Below, piece after piece: positions 27,029 through 40,612 of a stretch of 64,000 nt of DNA (its first letter is position 1; each line of letters starts with the position of its first letter). This stretch comes from Clusia tigrina. Its lineage: Eukaryota > Arthropoda > Insecta > Diptera > Clusiidae. Location of the stretch: the NCBI GenBank assembly GCA_920105625.2, contig OV050030.1, positions 216,178,325 to 216,242,324 of the forward strand. Reading direction: 5' to 3'. The notes under the pieces were generated by a model. It was not told where the DNA came from. It did no database searches and saw only the letters and a program-made list of their open reading frames with translations. The translations under genes and the position numbers were made by a program.

Positions 27029-28590
27029 CAAATCAAACACTGATAAATCTTTAAATGGCCCTAACTTCTATATGGTGCGTCTTACACCTATCAAACTTTG
27101 CAACAATCAAATGCTTGTAACTTTTTACTGGAGCGTCATAAAACCTTGAAATTTTGTGACAATAAAGTACTCGAGACTCTTATAAATTTAAGCTATCGCT
27201 CATAGCTATGCTACCCTTGAGTCCCAAATCAAACACTGATAAACCTTCAAATGGCCCTAACTTCTATACGGTGCATCCTACACCTATCAAAGTTTGCAAC
27301 AATCAAATGCTTGTAGCTTTTTATCTGAGCGTCATAAAATCTTGAAATTTTGTGACATTAAAGTACTCGATCCTCTTGTGAATTGAAGCTATCGCTCATA
27401 GCTATGCTACCCTTGAGTCCCAAATCAGCCACTGCTAAATCTTTAAATGGCCCTAACTTCTATATGGTGCGTCTAACAATTATCAAAGTTTGCAACAGTC
27501 AAATGCTTGCAACTTTTTACTTTAGCGTAATAAAAACTTGAAATTTTGTGACAATAAAGTACTCGAGCCTCTTATCAATTTAAACTATCTCTCATAGCTA
27601 TGCTACCCTTGAGTCCCAAATCAAACACTGATAAAATTTCAAATGGCCCTAACTTCTATACGGTGCGTCCTATACCTATCAAAGTTTGCAACAATCAAAT
27701 GCTTGTAACTTTTTACTGGAGCATCATAAAATCTTGAAATTTTGTGACAATAAAGTACTCGAGCCTCTTGTCAATTTAAGCTATGACTCATAGCTATGCC
27801 ACCCTTGAGTCCCAAATCAAACACTGATAAAACGTCAAATTGTCCTGACTTCTATACGGTGCGTCCTACACCTATCAAACTTTTCAACATTCAAATGCTT
27901 GTAACTTTTTACTGGAGCGTCATAAAACCTTGAAATTTGGTGACAATAAGTTACTCGAACCTCTTATCAATTTAAGCTATGGCTCATAGGTATGCTACCC
28001 TTGAATCCCAAATCAAACACTGATAAAACTTCAAATTGCCCTAACTTCTATACGGTGCGTCCTACACCTAACACACTTTTCAACATGCAAATGCTTCTAA
28101 TTTCTTACTGGAAAGTCATAAAATCTTGAAATTTTCTGACAGTAAAGTACTCGAGCCTCTTGTCAATTTAAGCTATTGCTCATAACTATGCTACCCTTGA
28201 GTCCCAAATCAAAGACTGATAATACTCCAAATGGCTCTAACTTCTATGCGGTGCATCCTATCACTATTAAAGTTGGCAACAATCAAATGCTTGTAACTTT
28301 TTACTGGAGTGTCATAAAACCTTGAAATTTTGTGACCATAAATTACTCGAGCCTCTCGTCAATTTAAGCTATCGCTCATAGCTATGCCACCCTTGAGTCC
28401 CAAATCAAACACTGATAAAATTTCAAATGGGCCTAACTTCTATACGGTGCATCCTATACCAATCAAATTTTGCAACATTCAAATGCTTGTAACTTTTTGC
28501 TGGAGCGTCATAAAATCTTGAAATTTTGTGGCAATAAAGTACTCGAGCCACTTATCAATTTAAGATATCGCTCATAGCTATGCTACCCTT
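27029..28590 (+). repeat. Satellite array, block 2
   Basis: About eight monomers between the two copies of the foreign segment, same orientation and phase as the rest. It belongs to the 1861-bp duplicated unit. No other feature is visible. Confidence 0.97.
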
Positions 28591-28889
28591 TTGCGCTATA
28601 AGTGTATTAATTTCACTTGGCGAGAGATCGCAACTGTTTTTATTTATTTTCACGCTGTTGTTATTGTTTTGTTGTGATTGCGCATCGGTTGTCTTCGTTG
28701 CCGTTGCAGCACTAGCTGAACGCGCGGGTGGCGAACGCAACAAGTAATGTTTACAGCTCAGATTTTCGCGATTTTTTTTTTATTTTGTTCCTTGTTGTAT
28801 GTAGTTATATTTATCAGTACTTTTTTGTTAGCCGGGTAAAGAGTTTTTGATTTTTTTTGTTTCTGATGATGTTTTTAATTTTTTGTTTT
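28591..28889 (-). other. Foreign 299-bp segment, copy 2
   Basis: The length and both satellite junctions match copy 1. I noticed two substitutions between the copies, inside the minus-strand frame ('gctggtg' against 'gctgttg', 'gtgtttgc' against 'gtgattgc'); both leave the frame open. It was copied by the 1861-bp tandem duplication rather than inserted independently. Confidence 0.85.
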
Positions 28890-30957
28890 CAAATCAAACA
28901 CTGATAAATCTTTAAATGGCCCTAACTTCTATATGGTGCGTCTTACACCTATCAAACTTTGCAACAATCAAATGCTTGTAATTTTTTACTGGAGCGTCAT
29001 AAAACCTTGAAATTTTGTGACAATAAAGTACTCGAGACTCTTATAAATTTAAGCTATCGCTCATAGCTATGCTACCCTTGAGTCCCAAATCAAACACTGA
29101 TAAACCTTCAAATGGCCCTAACTTCTATACGGTGCATCCTACACCTATCAAAGTTTGCAACAATCAAATGCTTGTAGCTTTTTACCTGAGCGTCATAAAA
29201 CCTTGAAATTTGGTGACAATAAGTTACTCGAACCTCTTATCAATTTAAGCTATGGCTCATAGGTATGCTACCCTTGAGTCCCAAATCAACCACTGCTAAA
29301 ACTTAAAATGGCCCTAACTTCTATACGGTGCATCCTATACCTATCAAAGTTTGCACCAATCAAATGCTTGTAACTTTTTACTGGAGCGTCATAAGGTATT
29401 GAAATGTGGTGACAATAAAGTACTCGAGCCTCTTATCAATTTAAGCTATCGCTCATAGCTATATTACCCGTGAGTCCCAAATCAAACACTGATAAAACTT
29501 CAAATGGCCCTAACTTCTATACGGTGCGTCCTACACCTATCAAAGTTTGCAACAATCAAATTCTTGTAACTTTTTACTGGAGCGTCATAAAACCTTGAAA
29601 TTTTGTGACAATAAAGTACTCGAGCCTCTTATAAATTTAAGCTATCGCTCATAGCTATGCTACCCTTGAGTCCCAAATCAAACACTGATAAACCTTCAAA
29701 TGGCCCTAACTTCTTTACGGTGCATCCTACACCTATCAAAGTTTGCAACAATCAAATGCTTGTAACTTTTTACTGGAGCGTCATAAAACCTTGAAATTTT
29801 GTGACAATAAAGTACTCGAGCCTCTTATAAATTTAAGCTATCGCTCATAGCTATGCTACCCTTGAGTCCCAAATCAAACACTGATAAACCTTCAAATGGC
29901 CCTAACTTCTATACGGTGCATCCTACACCTATCAAAGTTTGCAACAATCAAATGCTTGTAACTTTTTACTGGAGCGTCATAAGACCTTGAAATTTTGTGA
30001 AAATAAAGAACTCGAGCCTCTTATAAATATAAGCTATCGCTCATAGCTATGCTACGCTTGAGTCCCACATCAAACACTGATAAACCTTCAAATTGCCCTA
30101 ACTTCTATACGGTGCATCCCACACCTATCAAAGTTTGCAACATTCAAATGCTTGTAACTTTTTACTGGAGCGTCATAAAACCTTGAAATTTTGTGACAAT
30201 AAAGTACTCGAGCCTCTTATAAATTTAAGCTATCGCTCATAGCTATGCTACCCTTGAGTCCCAAATCAAACACTGATAAACCTTCAAATGGCTCTAACTT
30301 CTATACGGTGCGTCCTATACCTACAAAAGTTTGCAACAATGAAATGCTTGTAACTTTTTACTGGAGCTTAATAAAATCTTGAAATTTTGTGACAATAAAG
30401 TACTCGAGCCTCTTGTCAATTTAAGCTATCGCTCATAGCTATGCTACCCTTGAGTCCCAAATCAAAGACTGATAATACTTCAAAGGGCCTTAACTTCAAT
30501 GCGGTGCGTCCTATACGTTGGCAACAATCAAATTCTTGTAACTTTTTACTGGAGCGTCATAAAACCTTGAAATTTTGTGACAATAAAGTACTCGAGCCTC
30601 TTATCAATTTAAACTATCGCTCATAGCTATGCTACCCTTGAGTCCCAAATCAAACACTGATAAAACTTCAAATGACAATAACTTCTATACGGTGCGTCCT
30701 ATACCTAAAAAAGTTTGCAACAATCAAATGCTTGTAACTTTTTACTGGAGCGTCATAAAATCTTGAAATTTTGTGACAATAAATTACTCGAGCCTCTTGT
30801 CAATTTAAGCTATGACTCATAGCTATGCTACCCTTGAGTCCCAAATCAAACACTGATAAAACTTCAAATTGTCCTAACTTCTATACGGTGCGTCCTACAA
30901 GTATCAAACTTTTCAACATTCAAATGCTTGTAACTTCTTACGGGAGAGTCATAAAAT

Positions 30958-30962
30958 CTTGA
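30958..30962 (+). repeat. Truncated-monomer junction at CTTGA microhomology
   Basis: The monomer jumps from 'cataaaatcttga' directly to 'gtcccaaatc'. The five bases CTTGA occur at both ends of the missing part ('aatcttgaaatt' and 'accettgag'-type 'acccttgagtcc'), so about 71 bp was lost by exchange or repair at this microhomology. Confidence 0.85.
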
Positions 30963-33900
30963 GTCCCAAATCAAACACTGATAAACCTTCAAATGGCTCT
31001 AACTTCTATACGGTGCGTCCTATACCTATAAAAGTTTGCAACAATGAAATGCTTGTAACTTTTTACTGGAGCTTAATAAAATCTTGAAATTTTGTGACAA
31101 TAAAGTACTCGAGCCTCTTGTCAATTTAAGCTATCGCTCATAGCTATGCTACGCTTGAGTCCCACATCAAACACTGATAAACCTTCAAATTGCCCTAACT
31201 TCTATACGGTGCATCCCACACCTATCAAAGTTTGCAACATTCAAATGCTTGTAACTTTTTACTGGAGCGTCATAAAACCTTGAAATTTTGTGACAATAAA
31301 GTACTCGAGCCTCTTATAAATTTAAGCTATCGCTCATAGCTATGCTACCCTTGAGTCCCAAATCAAACACTGATAAACCTTCAAATGGCTCTAACTTCTA
31401 TACGGTGCGTCCTATACCTACAAAAGTTTGCAACAATGAAATGCTTGTAACTTTTTACTGGAGCTTAATAAAATCTTGAAATTTTGTGACAATAAAGTAC
31501 TCGAGCCTCTTGTCAATTTAAGCTATCGCTCATAGCTATGCTACCCTTGAGTCCCAAATCAAAGACTGATAATACTTCAAACGGCCTTAACTTCTATGCG
31601 GTGCGTCCTATACGTTGGCAACAATCAAATTCTTGTAACTTTTTACTGGAGCGTCATAAAACCTTGAAATTTTGTGACAATAAAATACTCGAGCCTCTTA
31701 TCAATTTAAACTATCGCTCATAGCTATGCTACCCTTGAGTCCCAAATCAAACACTGATAAAACTTCAAATGGCCCTAACTTCTATACGGTGCGTCCTATA
31801 CCTAAAAAAGTTTGCAACAACCAAATGCTTGTAACTTTTTACTGGAGCGTCATAAAATCTTGAAATTTTGTGACAATAAATTACTCGAGCCTCTTGTCAA
31901 TTTAAGCTATGACTCATAGCTATGCTACCCTTGAGTCCCAAATCAAACACTGATAAAACTTCAAATTGTCCTAACTTCTATACGGTGCGTCCTACAAGTA
32001 TCAAACTTTTCAACATTCAAATGCTTGTAACTTCTTACTGGAGAGTCATAAAATCTTGAAATTTTGTAACAATAAAGTACTCGAGCCTCTTGTAAATTTA
32101 AGCTATCGCTCATAGCTATGCTACCCTTGAGTCCCAAATCAACCACTGCTAAAATTTAAAATGGCCCTAACTTCTATACGGTGCGTCCTATACCTATCAA
32201 AGTTTGCACCAATCAAATGCTTGTAACTTTTTACTGGAGCGTCATAAGGTATTGAAATGTGGTGACAATAAATTACTTGAGCCTCTTATCAATTTAAGCT
32301 ATCGCTCATATCTATATTACCCGTGAGTCCCAAATCAAACACTGATAAAACTTCAAATGGCCCTATCTTCTATACGGTGCGTCCTACACCTATCAAAGTT
32401 TGCAACAATCAAATTCTTGTAACTTTTTACTGGAGCGTCATAAAACCTTGAAATTTTGTGACAATAAAGTACTCGAGACTCTTATAAATTTAAGCTATCG
32501 CTCATAGCTATGCTACCCTTGAGTCCCAAATCAAACACTGATGAACCTTCAAATGGCCCTAACTTCTATACGGTGCATCCTACACCTATCAAAGTTTGCA
32601 ACAATCAAATGCTTGTAACTTTTTACTGGAGCGTCATAAAACCTTGAAATTTTGTGACAATAAAGTACTCGAGCCTCTTATAAATTTAAGCTATCGCTCA
32701 TAGCTATGCTACCCTTGAGTCCCAAATCAAACACTGATAAACCTTCAAATGGCCCTAACTTCTATGCGGTGCATCCTACACCTATCAAAGTTTGCAACAA
32801 TCAAATGCTTGTAACTTTTTACTGGAGCGTCATAAGACCTTGAAATTTTGTGACAATAAAGTACTCGAGCCTCTTATAAATATAAGCTATCGCTCATAGC
32901 TATGCTACCCTTCAGTCCCAAATCAAACACTGATAAACCTTCAAATTGCCCTAACTTCTATACGGTGCATCCTACACCTATCAAAGTTTGCAACAATCAA
33001 ATGCTTGTAACTTTTTACTGGAGCGTCATAAAACCTTGAAATTTTGTGACAATAAAGTACTCGAGCCTCTTATAAATTTAAGCTATCGCTTATAGCTATG
33101 CTACCCTTGATTCCCAAATCAAACACTGATAAACCTTCAAATGGATATAACTTCTATACGGTGCGTCCTATACCTACAAAAGTTTGCAACAATGAAATGC
33201 TTGTAACTTTTTACTGGAGCTTAATAAAATCTTGAAATTTTGTTACAATAAAGTACTCGAGCCTCTTGTCAATTTAAGCTATCGCTCATAGCTATGCTAC
33301 CCTTGAGTCCCAAATCAAAGACTGATAATACTTCAAAGGGCCTTAACTTCTATGCGGTGCGTCCTATACGTTGGCAACAATCAAATGCTTGTAACTTTTT
33401 ACTGGAGCGTCATAAAACCTTGAAATTTTGTGACAATAAAGTACTCGAGCCTCTTATAAATTTAAGCTATCGCTCATAGCTATGCTACCCTTGAGTCCCA
33501 AATCAAACACTGATAAACCTTCAAATGGCCCTAACTTCTATACGGTGCATCCTACACCTATCAAAGTTTGCAACAGTCAAATGCTTGTAACTTTTTACTG
33601 GAGCGTCATAAAACCTTGAAATTTGGTGACTATAAAGTACTCGAGACTCTTATAAATTTAAGCTATCGCTCATAGCTATGCTACCCTTGAGTCCCAAATC
33701 AAACACTGATAAACCTTCAAATGGCCCTAACTTCTATACGGTGCATCCTACACCTATCAAAGTTTGCAACAATCAAATGCTTGTAACTTTTTACCTGAGC
33801 GTCATAAAACCTTGAAATTTGGTGACAATAAGTTACTCGAACCTCTTATCAATTTAAGCTATGGCTCATAGGTATGCTACCCTTGAGTCCCAAATCAAAC

Positions 33901-35536
33901 ACTGATAAATCTTCAAATGGCTCTAACTTCTATATGGTGCGTCCTATACCTAAAAAAGTTTGCAACAATGAAATGCTTGTAACTTTTTACTGGAGCTTAA
34001 TAAAATCTTGAAATTGTGTGACAATAAAGTACTCGAGCCTCTTGTCAATTTAAGCTATCGCTCATAGCTATGCTACCTTTGAATCCCAAATCAAAGACTG
34101 ATAATACTTCAAAGGGCCTTAACTTCTATGCGGTGCGTCCTACAAGTATCAAACTTTTCAACATTCAAATGCTTGTAACTTCTTACGGGAGAGTCATAAA
34201 ATCTTGAAATTTTGTAACAATAAAGTACTCGAGCCTCTTGTAAATTTAAGCTATCGCTCATAGCTATGCTACCCTTGAGTCCCAAATCAACCACTGCTAA
34301 AACTTAAAATGGCCTTAACTTCTATACGGTGCATCCTATACCTATCAAAGTTTGCACCAATCAAATGCTTGTAACTTTTTACTGGAGCGTCATAAGGTAT
34401 TGAAATGTGGTGACAATAAAGTACTCGAGCCTCTTATCAATTTAAGCTATCGCTCATAGCTATATTACCCGTGAGTCCCAAATCAAACACTGATAAAACT
34501 TCAAATGGCCCTAACTTCTATACGGTGCGTCCTACACCTATCAAAGTTTGCAACAATCAAATTCTTGTAACTTTTTACTGGAGCGTCATAAAACCTTGAA
34601 ATTTTGTGACAATAAAGTACTCGAGCCTCTTATAAATTTAAGCTATCGCTCATAGCTATGCTACCCTTGAGTCCCAAATCAAACACTGATAAACCTTCAA
34701 ATGGCCCTAACTTCTTTACGGTGCATCCTACACCTATTAAAGTTTGCAACAATCAAATGCTTGTAACTTTTTACTGGAGCGTCATAAAACCTTGAAATTT
34801 TGTGACAATAAAGTACTCGAGCCTCTTATAAATTTAAGCTATCGCTCAGAGCTATGCTACCCTTGAGTCCCAAATCAAACACTGATAAACCTTCAAATGG
34901 CCCTAACTTCTATACGGTGCATCCTACACCTATCAAAGTTTGCAACAATCAAATGCTTTCAACTTTTTACTGGAGCGTCATAAGACCTTGAAATTTTGTG
35001 AAAATAAAGTACTCGAGCCTCTTATAAATATAAGCTATCGCTCATAGCTATGCTACGCTTGAGTCCCACATCAAACACTGATAAACCTTCAAATTGCCCT
35101 AACTTCTATACGGTGCATCCCACACCTATCAAAGTTTGCAACATTCAAATGCTTGTAACTTTTTACTGGAGCGTCATAAAACCTTGAAATTTTGTGACAA
35201 TAAAGTACTCGAGCCTCTTATAAATTTAAGCTATCGCTCATAGCTATGCTACCCTTGAGTCCCAAATCAAACACTGATAAACCTTCAAATGGCTCTAACT
35301 TCTATACGGTGCGTCCTATACCTACAAAAGTTTGCAACAATGAAATGCTTGTAACTTTTTACTGGAGCTTAATAAAATCTTGAAATTTTGTGACAATAAA
35401 GTACTCGAGCCTCTTGTCAATTTAAGCTATCGCTCATAGCTATGCTACCCTTGAGTCCCAAATCAAAGACTGATAATACTTCAAAGGGCCTTAACTTCTA
35501 TGCGGTGCGTCCTATACGTTGGCAACAATCAAATTC

Positions 35537-38500
35537 TTGTAACTTTTTACTGGAGCGTCATAAAACCTTGAAATTTTGTGACAATAAAGTACTCGAGCCT
35601 CTTATCAATTTAAACTATCGCTCATAGCTATGCTACCCTTGAGTCCCAAATCAAACACTGATAAAACTTCATATGGCCCTAACTTCTATACGGTGCGTCC
35701 TATACCTAAAAAAGTTTGCAACAATCAAATGCTTGTAACTTTTTACTGGAGCGTCATAAAATCTTGAAATTTTGTGACAATAAATTACTCGAGCCTCTTG
35801 TCAATTTAAGCTATGACTCATAGCTATGCTACCCTTGAGTCCCAAATCAAACACTGATAAAACTTCAAATTGTCCTAACTTCTATACGGTGCGTCCTACA
35901 AGTATCAAACTTTTCAACATTCAAATGCTTGTAACTTCTTACGGGAGAGTCATAAAATCTTGAAATTTTGTAACAATAAAGTACTCGAGCCTCTTGTAAA
36001 TTTAAGCTATCGCTCATAGCTATGCTACCCTTGAGTCCCAAATCAACCACTGCTAAAACTTAAAATGGCCCTAACTTCTATACGGTGCATCCTATACCTA
36101 TCAAAGTTTGCACCAATCAAATGCTTGTAACTTTTTACTGGAGCGTCATAAAACCTTGAAATTTTGTGACAATAAAGTACTCGAGCCTCTTATAAATTTA
36201 AGCTATCGCTCATAGCTATGCTACCCTTGAGTCCCAAATCAAACACTGATAAAACTACAAATTGCCCTAACTTCTATACGGTGCATCCTACACCTATCAA
36301 AGTTTGCAACAATCAAATGCTTGTAACTTTTTACTGGAGCGTCATAAAACCTTGAAATTTTGTGACAATAAAGTACTCGAGCCTCTTATCAATTTAAGCT
36401 ATCGCTCATAGCTATGCTACCCTTGATTCCCAAATCAAACACTGATAAACCTTCAAATGGATCTAACTTCTATACGGTGCGTCCTATACCTACAAAAGTT
36501 TGCAACAATGAAATGCTTGTAACTTTTTACTGGAGCTTAATAAAATCTTGAAATTTTGTGACAATAAAGTACTCGAGCCTCTTGTCAATTTAAGCTATCG
36601 CTCATAGCTATGCTACCCTTGAGTCCCAAATCAAAGACTGATAATACTTCAAAGGGCCTTAACTTCTATGCGGTGCGTCCTATACGTTGGCAACAATCAA
36701 ATTCTTGTAACTTTTTACTGGAGCGTCATAAAACCTTGAAATTTTGTGACAATAAAGTACTCGAGCCTCTTATAAATTTATGCTATCGCTCATAGCTATG
36801 CTACCCTTGAGTCCCAAATCAAACACTGATAAACCTTCAAATGGCCCTAACTTCTATACGGTGCATCCTACACCTATCAAAGTTTGCAACAGTCAAATGC
36901 TTGTAACTTTTTACTGGAGCGTCATAAAACCTTGAAATTTGGTGACTATAAAGTACTCGAGCCTCATCAATTTAAGCTATCGCTCATAGCTATGCTACCC
37001 TTGAGTCCAAAATCAAACACTGATAAAACCTCAAATGGCCCTAACTTCTATACGGTGCGTCTCACACCTACCAAAGTTTGCAACAATCAAATGCTTGCAA
37101 CTTTTTACTGGAGCGTAATAAAACCTTGAAATTTTTTGACAATAAAGTACTCGAGCCTCATATCAATTTAAGCAATCGCTCATAGCTATGCTACCCTTGA
37201 GTCCCAAATCAAACACTGATAAAACTTCAAAAGCCCCTAACTTCTATACGGTGCGTCCTATACCTATCAAAGTTTGCAACAATCAAGTGCTTGTAACTTT
37301 TTACTTGAGCGTCATAAAATCTTGAAATTTTATGACAATAAAGTACTCGAGACTCTTATAAATTTATGCTATCGCTCATAGCTATGCTACCCTTGAGTCC
37401 CAAATCAAACACTGATAAACCTTCAAATGGCCCTAACTTCTATACGGTGCATCCTACACCTATCAAACTTTTCAACATTCAAATGCTTGTAACTTCTTAC
37501 TGGAGAGTCATAAAATCTTGAAATTTTCTAACAATAAAGTACTCGAGCCTCTAGTAAATTTAAGCTATCGCTCATAGCTATGCTACCCTTGGGTGCCACA
37601 TCAACCACTGCTAAAACTTCAAATGGCCCTAACTTCTATACGGTGCGTCCTATACCTATCAAAGTTTGCAACAATCAAATGCTTGTAACTTTTTACTGGA
37701 GCGTCATAAGGTCTTGAAATTTGGTGACAATAAAGTACTCGAGCCTCTTATCAATTTAAGCTATCGCTCATAGCTATATTACCCGTGAGTCCCAAATCAA
37801 ACACTGATAAAACTTCAAATGGCCCTAACTTCTATACGGTGCGTCCTACACCTATCAAAGTTTGCAACAATCAAATGCTTGTAACTTTTTACTGGAGCGT
37901 CATAAAACCTTGAAATTTTGTGACAATAAGTTACTCGAACCTCTTATCAATTTAAGCTATCGCTTATAACTATGCTACCCTTGAGTCCCAAATCAAAGAC
38001 TGATAATACTCCGAATGGCCCTAACTTCTATGCGGTGCATCCTATACCAATCAAATTTTGCAAAATTCAAATGCTTGTAACTTTTTACTGGAGCGTCATA
38101 AAACCTTGAAATTTTGTGACAATAAAGTACTCGAGCCTCTTATCAATTTAAACTATCGCTCATAGCTATGCTACCCTTGAGTCCCAAATCAAACACTGAT
38201 AAAACTTCATATGGCCCTAACTTCTATACGGTGCGTCCTATACCTAAAAAAGTTTGCAACAATCAAATGCTTGTAACTTTTTACTGGAGCGTCATAAAAT
38301 CTTGAAATTTTGTGACAATAAATTACTCGAGCCTCTTGTCAATTTAAGCTATGACTCATAGCTATGCTACCCTTGAGTCCCAAATCAAACACTGATAAAA
38401 CTTCAAATTGTCCTAACTTCTATACGGTGCGTCCTACAAGTATCAAACTTTTCAACATTCAAATGCTTGTAACTTCTTACGGGAGAGTCATAAAATCTTG

Positions 38501-40612
38501 AAATTTTGTAACAATAAAGTACTCGAGCCTCTTGTAAATTTAAGCTATCGCTCATAGCTATGCTACCCTTGAGTCCCAAATCAACCACTGCTAAAACTTA
38601 AAATGGCCCTAACTTCTATACGGTGCATCCTATACCTATCAAAGTTTGCACCAATCAAATGCTTGTAACTTTTTACTGGAGCGTCATAAAACCTTGAAAT
38701 TTTGTGACAATAAAGTACTCGAGCCTCTTATAAATTTAAGCTATCGCTCATAGCTATGCTACCCTTGAGTCCCAAATCAAACACTGATAAACCTTCAAAT
38801 TGCCCTAACTTCTATACGGTGCATCCTACACCTATCAAAGTTTGCAACATTCAAATGCTTGTAACTTTTTACTGGAGCGTCATAAAACCTTGAAATTTTG
38901 TGACAATAAAGTACTCGAGCCTCTTATAAATTTAAGCTATCGCTCATAGCTATGCTACCCTTGATTCCCAAATCAAACACTGATAAACCTTCAAATGGAT
39001 CTAACTTCTATACGGTGCGTCCTATACCTACAAAAGTTTGCAACAATGAAATGCTTGTAACTTTTTACTGGAGCTTAATAAAATCTTGAAATTTTGTGAC
39101 AATAAAGTACTCGAGCCTCTTGTCAATTTAAGCTATCGCTCATAGCTATGCTACCCTTGAGTCCCAAATCAAAGACTGATAATACTTCAAAGGGCCTTAA
39201 CTTCTATGCGGTGCGTCCTATACGTTGGCAACAATCAAATTCTTGTAACTTTTTACTGGAGCGTCATAAAACCTTGAAATTTTGTGACAATAAAGTACTC
39301 GAGCCTCTTATAAATTTATGCTATCGCTCATAGCTATGCTACCCTTGAGTCCCAAATCAAACACTGATAAACCTTCAAATGGCCCTAACTTCTATACGGT
39401 GCATCCTACACCTATCAAAGTTTGCAACAGTCAAATGCTTGTAACTTTTTACTGGAGCGTCATAAAACCTTGAAATTTGGTGACTATAAAGTACTCGAGC
39501 CTCATCAATTTAAGCTCTCGCTCATAGCTATGCTACCCTTGAGTCCAAAATCAAACACTGATAAAACCTCAAATGGCCCTAACTTCTATACGGTGCGTCT
39601 CACACCTACCAAAGTTTGCAACAATCAAATGCTTGCAACTTTTTACTGGAGCGTAATAAAACCTTGAAATTTTTTGACAATAAAGTACTCGAGCCTCATA
39701 TCAATTTAAGCAATCGCTCATAGCTATGCTACCCTTGAGTCCCAAATCAAACACTGATAAAACTTCAAAAGCCCCTAACTTCTATACGGTGCGTCCTATA
39801 CCTATCAAAGTTTGCAACAATCAAGTGCTTGTAACTTTTTACTTGAGCGTCATAAAATCTTGAAATTTTATGACAATAAAGTACTCGAGACTCTTATAAA
39901 TTTATGCTATCGCTCATAGCTATGCTACCCTTGAGTCCCAAATCAAACACTGATAAACCTTCAAATGGCCCTAACTTCTATACGGTGCATCCTACACCTA
40001 TCAAACTTTTCAACATTCAAATGCTTGTAACTTCTTACTGGAGAGTCATAAAATCTTGAAATTTTCTAACAATAAAGTACTCGAGCCTCTAGTAAATTTA
40101 AGCTATCGCTCATAGCTATGCTACCCTTGGGTGCCACATCAACCACTGCTAAAACTTCAAATGGCCCTAACTTCTATACGGTGCGTCCTATACCTATCAA
40201 AGTTTGCAACAATCAAATGCTTGTAACTTTTTACTGGAGCGTCATAAGGTCTTGAAATTTGGTGACAATAAAGTACTCGAGCCTCTTATCAATTTAAGCT
40301 ATCGCTCATAGCTATATTACCCGTGAGTCCAAAATCAAACACTGATAAAACTTCAAATGGCCCTAACTTCTATACGGTGCGTCCTACACCTATCAAAGTT
40401 TGCAACAATCAAATGCTTGTAACTTTTTACTGGAGCGTCATAAAACCTTGAAATTTTGTGACAATAAGTTACTCGAACCTCTTATCAATTTAAGCTATCG
40501 CTTATAACTATGCTACCCTTGAGTCCCAAATCAAAGACTGATAATACTCCGAATGGCCCTAACTTCTATGCGGTGCATCCTATACCAATCAAATTTTGCA
40601 AAATTCAAATGC
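35537..40612 (+). repeat. 2538-bp tandem duplication (13 monomers x 2)
   Basis: Copy 1 is about 35537-38074 and copy 2 about 38075-40612. Thirteen monomers recur in the same order with private variants ('cttcatatggcc', 'cctacaagtatc', 'gcaccaatc', 'tacgttggcaac', 'cttgggtgccacatc', 'ccgtgagtcc', 'actccgaatgg'). Only a few differences were noticed, such as 'gctatcgctc' against 'gctctcgctc' (36972 and 39510) and 'aactacaaattg' against 'accttcaaattg'. The exact breakpoint is ambiguous over about 25 bp. Confidence 0.9.

Larger units (their letters stand above)
25455..29190 (+). repeat. 1861-bp tandem duplication carrying a foreign insert
   Basis: Two copies offset by exactly 1861 bp, with the boundary near 27315. 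Each has about eight satellite monomers plus the 299-bp non-satellite insert. Shared variants include 'aaatcagccactgctaaatc', 'ctttagcgtaataaaaac', 'aacgtcaaattgtcctgac' or 'cctaac', and 'acacacttttcaacatgc'. Only scattered substitutions separate the copies. Because both carry the insert at the same place, the insertion came first and the duplication second. Confidence 0.9.

Noticed and set aside
26730..28889. Two independent insertions of a mobile element
   Set aside because: The two copies have identical junctions, and the flanking monomers also match over 1861 bp, so a single insertion was duplicated.
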